DNA from: an uncultured Ruminococcus sp.
Lineage (GTDB): Bacteria > Bacillota > Clostridia > Oscillospirales > Ruminococcaceae
Assembly (NCBI GenBank): GCA_947176565.1
Contig: CAMWRC010000040.1
Coordinates: 1-8,424 of the forward strand
Direction: 5' to 3'
DNA: 8,424 bases
In this document: in pieces, positions 5,733-8,424 of the stretch
Position numbering within the stretch: the first letter of the stretch is position 1
Layout: each line of letters begins with the position of its first letter
The notes under the pieces: generated by a model
Told to the model about the DNA's origin: nothing
The model's input: the letters and a program-made list of their open reading frames with translations, nothing else
Database searches by the model: none
Made by a program: the position numbers and the translations under genes

Positions 5733-8054
5733 GCTTTTCACCTCCTCACGATGAATTTCATTATTCTCAGATATATCATTTCCGGATATACTGTCTCCGG
5801 ATATATCAAGCGGTCTGAAAAAATTAAGTCTTAGGGCATTCATAACCACACAGAACGAACTCAGACTCATTGCTGCCGCTCCGAACATCGGATTCAGCTG
5901 CCAGTGGAAAAACGGATAGAAAAGTCCTGCGGCAAGCGGTATTCCGAGAGTATTATAAATTAACGCCCAGAAAAGATTCTGCCTGATATTGCGCATTGTT
6001 GCCCTGCTCAGTCTGACTGCTTCTGCGGCATCACAGAGATTATTTTTCATAAGCACAATATCTGCCGATTCTATGGCAATATCCTGTCCCACTCCGATAG
6101 CGATTCCTACATCAGCCGCCGCAAGTGCTGGAGCATCATTTATTCCGTCGCCTATCATTGCAACACATTCTCCGGATTTCTGAAGTTCACGGATTTTTTC
6201 AGTTTTATCAGCCGGAAGAAGTTCGCCGAAAACCTCATCAATTCCAAGATTCCTGCCCACTGCCGAAGCAGTCGCGGAATTGTCACCAGTAAGCATTATT
6301 GTTTTTATTCCCATTTTCCGGAACGATTCAACAGCGGACTTTGAAGATTCCTTTACAGGGTCGGCGGCGGATATGATTCCTGCCGCGATGCCGTCAACTG
6401 CTGTAAACAGTGGAATACCGCCGTTTGCAGCTATTTTTTCAGAAGCTGAAAAATATGCAGAAGCATCAATTTTGTTTTTTTCCATAAGACGGCGGTTTCC
6501 GATAATTACGCGTCTGCCGTCAACAGTTCCCTGTATTCCTCCGCCCTCTGTTTCGGAATAATCTGTGCAGTCGCCGAGTGGGATATTTTTTTCGGAACAA
6601 TATCTGATAACCGATTTTGCAAGAGGGTGTGATGATTTATTTTCAACTGCGCCGCAGAGTCTCAGCAGTTCCTTTTCGGAGACATCACCTGTAATGATTT
6701 CTGAAACTGCCGGTCTGCCCTCAGTACACGTTCCTGTTTTATCAAGGACAACTGCTGTTACTTTGTGGGCTGTTTCGAGACTTTCGGCGGATTTTATAAG
6801 TATGCCGTTCTGCGCGCCTTTTCCTGTACCTACCATTATTGCAGTAGGCGTTGCAAGTCCGAGAGAACAGGGACATGAAATAACAAGAACAGATATGGCA
6901 GATTTAAGTGCTGCTGCAAAGCTGTGGGATGCCGCAAACCATATGATTCCGGCAATAACGGCAACAGCAATTACCGCTGGAACAAAAACCGCACTTATTC
7001 TGTCGGCAAGACGTGCAATCGGAGCTTTTGATGCCGCCGCATCTTCGACAAGCGAGATAATCTGTGACAGTGTGGAATCTTTTTCGGTGCGGTCGCATCG
7101 GCATTTCACGAATCCGCCTGTTGATATGCTTGCACTCATAAGCGTATCGCCGATATTTTTAGTTACCGGAATACTTTCGCCTGTCAGTGCGGACTGGTCA
7201 ACTGAACAGCTGCCCTCGATTACTGTTCCGTCGCATGGAACAGAAGCACCTGCTTTTAGCAGGAAAATATCGCCTACAGATATTTCAGCAGCCAGAATTT
7301 CAGTTTCAATGCCGTTTCTGATTACCAGAGCCGTTTTAGGAGCAAGGTCAACCAGTTTATTCACGGCATCGGAAGTTTTCCGTTTACTGCGGGCTTCCAG
7401 AAATTTTCCGACGGTAATCAGCGTGAGAATAGTTCCGCAAGCCTCATAGTAAAGATTCATCATATATTCATGGGCGGACTGGAGATTTCCCCGTCCCATA
7501 TGATATGCCGCCATGTACGTTCCGAAAATGCTGTAAATCAAAGCCGCAGAAGCTCCGAGAGCTATCAGGCTGTCCATATTCGGCGAGCGATGCGCGATAT
7601 TTTTAAATCCGTTGCGGAAAAAGTGAAAATTAAGCCCGACTATCGGCAATGTCAGGAGAAGCTGCGTCAATGCGAAAATCAGCATATTTTCCTGACCTTC
7701 CAGTATCGACGGAATCGGTAATCCTGCCATATGTCCCATGCAGATATAGAACAGCGGTATCAGAAAACATACCGAAAGAACAAGACGTTTTTTCATTTTT
7801 TTCAGGGAATCATCAGCGGAATTTTTTTCATGATGTTCTGCACCGGATTCAGAAGCTCCGTAGCCTGCTTTTTCGACAGCGGATATTATCTGCGGTACAG
7901 TCACAGCGGATTCGTCAAATTCCACCTGCATGAAGTTCCGGAGAAGATTGACATTTGCGGCTGAAACTCCATTCAGATTTTTTACAGCTTTTTCAACATG
8001 AGCCTGACACGCTGAACAGGTCATTCCGGAAACGTCGAATTTCTTTTTTGTCAC
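5526..8054 (-). CDS. copA: Cu(I)-exporting P1B-type ATPase CopA with C-terminal CopZ-like domain
   Basis: Pumps Cu(I) out of the cytoplasm using ATP; 842 residues from the GTG at 8054. That start is chosen because GAGGTG (8061-8066) lies six bases upstream; the GTG at 8063 falls inside this site. Domains in order: N-terminal metal-binding domain with GMTCSAC (C13, C16); paired early membrane helices (about 90-220); actuator TGES (291-294); membrane copper site CPC (394-396); phosphorylation DKTGT with D438; nucleotide-binding HP (476-477); GDGIND (635-640); helix-7 YN (700-701); helix-8 MSLSS (729-733). The pump core ends near residue 750. A repetitive linker (750-764) follows, then a second metal-binding domain (775-842; MCSHC, C786 and C789) that looks like a complete CopZ chaperone. 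Second gene of the csoR-copA operon, ten bases after csoR; presumably induced by copper through CsoR. Confidence 0.95.
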   Translation of the reverse strand: MTKKKFDVSGMTCSACQAHVEKAVKNLNGVSAANVNLLRNFMQVEFDESAVTVPQIISAVEKAGYGASESGAEHHEKNSADDSLKKMKKRLVLSVCFLIPLFYICMGHMAGLPIPSILEGQENMLIFALTQLLLTLPIVGLNFHFFRNGFKNIAHRSPNMDSLIALGASAALIYSIFGTYMAAYHMGRGNLQSAHEYMMNLYYEACGTILTLITVGKFLEARSKRKTSDAVNKLVDLAPKTALVIRNGIETEILAAEISVGDIFLLKAGASVPCDGTVIEGSCSVDQSALTGESIPVTKNIGDTLMSASISTGGFVKCRCDRTEKDSTLSQIISLVEDAAASKAPIARLADRISAVFVPAVIAVAVIAGIIWFAASHSFAAALKSAISVLVISCPCSLGLATPTAIMVGTGKGAQNGILIKSAESLETAHKVTAVVLDKTGTCTEGRPAVSEIITGDVSEKELLRLCGAVENKSSHPLAKSVIRYCSEKNIPLGDCTDYSETEGGGIQGTVDGRRVIIGNRRLMEKNKIDASAYFSASEKIAANGGIPLFTAVDGIAAGIISAADPVKESSKSAVESFRKMGIKTIMLTGDNSATASAVGRNLGIDEVFGELLPADKTEKIRELQKSGECVAMIGDGINDAPALAAADVGIAIGVGQDIAIESADIVLMKNNLCDAAEAVRLSRATMRNIRQNLFWALIYNTLGIPLAAGLFYPFFHWQLNPMFGAAAMSLSSFCVVMNALRLNFFRPLDISGDSISGNDISENNEIHREEVKSMKKTMYIDGMMCSHCTGMVTKVLNGIDGVTAEVSLENKCAYLNVEDSVSDEILTKAVTDAGYEVRGIE
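5739..5747 (-). promoter_or_regulatory. Strong internal Shine-Dalgarno within copA
   Basis: On the - strand this reads GAGGAGGTG and contains the full AGGAGG core (5746-5741). It encodes Glu-Glu-Val in the CopA frame, just before Lys-Ser-Met. Spacing to the internal ATG at 5732 is in the optimal range, supporting independent translation of the CopZ-like part. Confidence 0.7.
5763..5807 (-). repeat. Three 15-bp tandem repeats in the CopA-CopZ linker
   Basis: Three consecutive five-codon units encode DISGD, SISGN and DISEN (CopA residues 750-764). They share an ATATCC/T core; TCCGGATATA on the + strand appears at 5781-5790 and 5796-5805. The repeat lies precisely between the pump core and the CopZ-like domain and probably makes a flexible, acidic, low-complexity tether. 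Confidence 0.75.
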
Positions 8055-8060
8055 TATCAG

Positions 8061-8066
8061 CACCTC
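8061..8066 (-). promoter_or_regulatory. Ribosome binding site of copA
   Basis: GAGGTG on the - strand, six bases upstream of GTG 8054, overlapping the csoR stop codon (8065-8067). The overlap suggests translational coupling of copA to csoR and rules against the upstream GTG at 8063, which lies inside the site. Confidence 0.8.
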
Positions 8067-8364
8067 ATTTCAGTTTTTTGATAAGCTCGACAGCTTCGCT
8101 GATGATTTCAGTATTCCCTTTTTTTATTTCCTCAATCATGCAGGTTTCCATATGTTCCTGTAGAATGATATATCCGACGCTCTGGAGCGCACTCTCGACC
8201 GCGGCAATCTGTGTAAGAATATCGCCGCAGTATCTGTTATCGTCGAGCATTTTCTGTATTCCGTTAAGCTGACCGGTAATACGGTTAAGCCGGTTGTGCA
8301 GCTGACGTGAAGTTTCCTCATTCCGCGGAGTATTTTTATAATGACAGAAGCAGTCTTTATCCAT
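8065..8364 (-). CDS. csoR: Copper-sensing repressor CsoR
   Basis: A 99-residue cytoplasmic regulator of the CsoR/RcnR (DUF156) family, all-helical and acting as an oligomer that binds DNA when copper-free and releases it on binding Cu(I). The C-H-C copper-site signature is C46 (NRYCGD), H71 and C75 (QEHMETC), with spacing matching C36/H61/C65 of Mycobacterium tuberculosis CsoR. The DNA-contact helix around RQLHNRLNRITGQLNGI (20-36) is typical. The N-terminus carries extra C5, C7 and H8. Translation starts at ATG 8364; the G-rich AGGGGGG (8380-8374), nine bases upstream, is the only ribosome-binding candidate and lies inside a CsoR box. It is the first gene of the operon with copA and is expected to repress itself. 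Confidence 0.95.
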   Translation of the reverse strand: MDKDCFCHYKNTPRNEETSRQLHNRLNRITGQLNGIQKMLDDNRYCGDILTQIAAVESALQSVGYIILQEHMETCMIEEIKKGNTEIISEAVELIKKLK

Positions 8365-8370
8365 ACTGAT

Positions 8371-8387
8371 ATACCCCCCTGTGGTAT
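8371..8387. promoter_or_regulatory. CsoR operator, proximal, overlapping the csoR ribosome binding site
   Basis: ATACC-N7-GGTAT, 17 bp, with a G/C-rich centre (CCCCTGT), the shape of CsoR boxes known from Bacillus copZA. It lies downstream of the predicted transcription start and covers the run of six G residues (- strand) that serves as Shine-Dalgarno sequence. Confidence 0.75.
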
Positions 8388-8402
8388 TTTTATGATAATA
8401 CT

Positions 8403-8408
8403 ATTATA
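8403..8408 (-). promoter_or_regulatory. -10 element of the csoR-copA promoter
   Basis: TATAAT on the - strand, about 39 bases upstream of the csoR ATG, predicting transcription from about 8396. With the usual 17-base spacing, the -35 box would be at 8426-8431, just beyond the window, so the promoter is only partly seen. Confidence 0.65.
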
Positions 8409-8424
8409 TACCATGTAGGGGTAT
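8408..8424. promoter_or_regulatory. CsoR operator, distal, in the promoter spacer
   Basis: A second ATACC-N7-GGTAT box (centre ATGTAGG) spanning the last 17 bases of the window. It touches the -10 box and fills the spacer towards the expected -35 box, so bound CsoR would block RNA polymerase. It lies 37 bases from the proximal box, start to start. Confidence 0.75.

Noticed and set aside
6565..7449. Long open frame of 294 codons on the + strand opposite copA
   Set aside because: It is antisense to the conserved catalytic core of CopA, has no recognisable domain, and is explained by the codon bias of copA.
8055..8063. GTG at 8063 as the copA start
   Set aside because: This GTG is part of the GAGGTG ribosome binding site itself; GTG 8054 has the right spacing and gives the usual MTKKKFDVSGMTC beginning.
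8136..8414. Open frame overlapping csoR in another frame
   Set aside because: It covers the conserved CsoR coding sequence and the operator region and shows no family features.
1..8424. CRISPR arrays, tRNA/rRNA genes, riboswitches, insertion sequences or phage genes
   Set aside because: Nothing with the required repeats, secondary structure or protein families was found; the window is densely filled by six ordinary genes.

Overview
The window looks like a chromosomal segment of an anaerobic, moderately AT-rich Gram-positive gut or rumen bacterium, most likely a Ruminococcus-like member of the Oscillospiraceae. The basis is two secreted proteins ending in type I dockerins (cellulosome docking modules), a clostridial-style bioY-bioB operon, a CsoR/CopA copper operon, near-consensus sigma-A promoters and AGGAG-type ribosome binding sites. 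The species cannot be named from the sequence alone.

Layout. 1-170: nothing recognisable in the first 85 bases, then a perfect extended sigma-A promoter with GGTAA/TTACC elements around it. 171-1685 (+): secreted CotH-kinase-like protein with a C-terminal dockerin. 1719-1758: strong, probably bidirectional terminator between convergent genes. 1799-3321 (-): bioY-bioB, overlapping by ATGA, with a promoter whose -35 box lies inside a BirA-type inverted repeat. 3322-3512: divergent intergenic region with that operator and a separate + strand promoter. 3513-5465 (+): secreted BspA-type leucine-rich-repeat protein with a C-terminal dockerin; the start at 3513 replaces an upstream in-frame ATG at 3474 that coincides with the predicted transcription start. 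5469-5502: terminator. 5526-8364 (-): csoR-copA copper-resistance operon, with two CsoR-type 17-bp boxes at its promoter, the outer one ending at the last base of the window.

How the genes work together. The two dockerin proteins are predicted to be exported and plugged into cohesins of a cellulosome-like scaffold; their dockerins share the residues usually linked to cohesin choice, so they may sit on the same scaffold. BioY (ECF biotin-uptake S component) and BioB (last biotin step) form a small biotin-acquisition operon probably repressed by BirA. CsoR senses Cu(I) and represses itself and the exporter CopA.

The most unusual item is at the end of copA. A complete 68-residue CopZ-like copper chaperone is fused in frame to the exporter, yet keeps its own ideal Shine-Dalgarno sequence and ATG, so one stretch may yield both a fused metal-binding domain and a free chaperone. 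Also notable: a BioB lacking one of the classical [2Fe-2S] cysteine ligands, and a CsoR box overlapping the csoR ribosome binding site.
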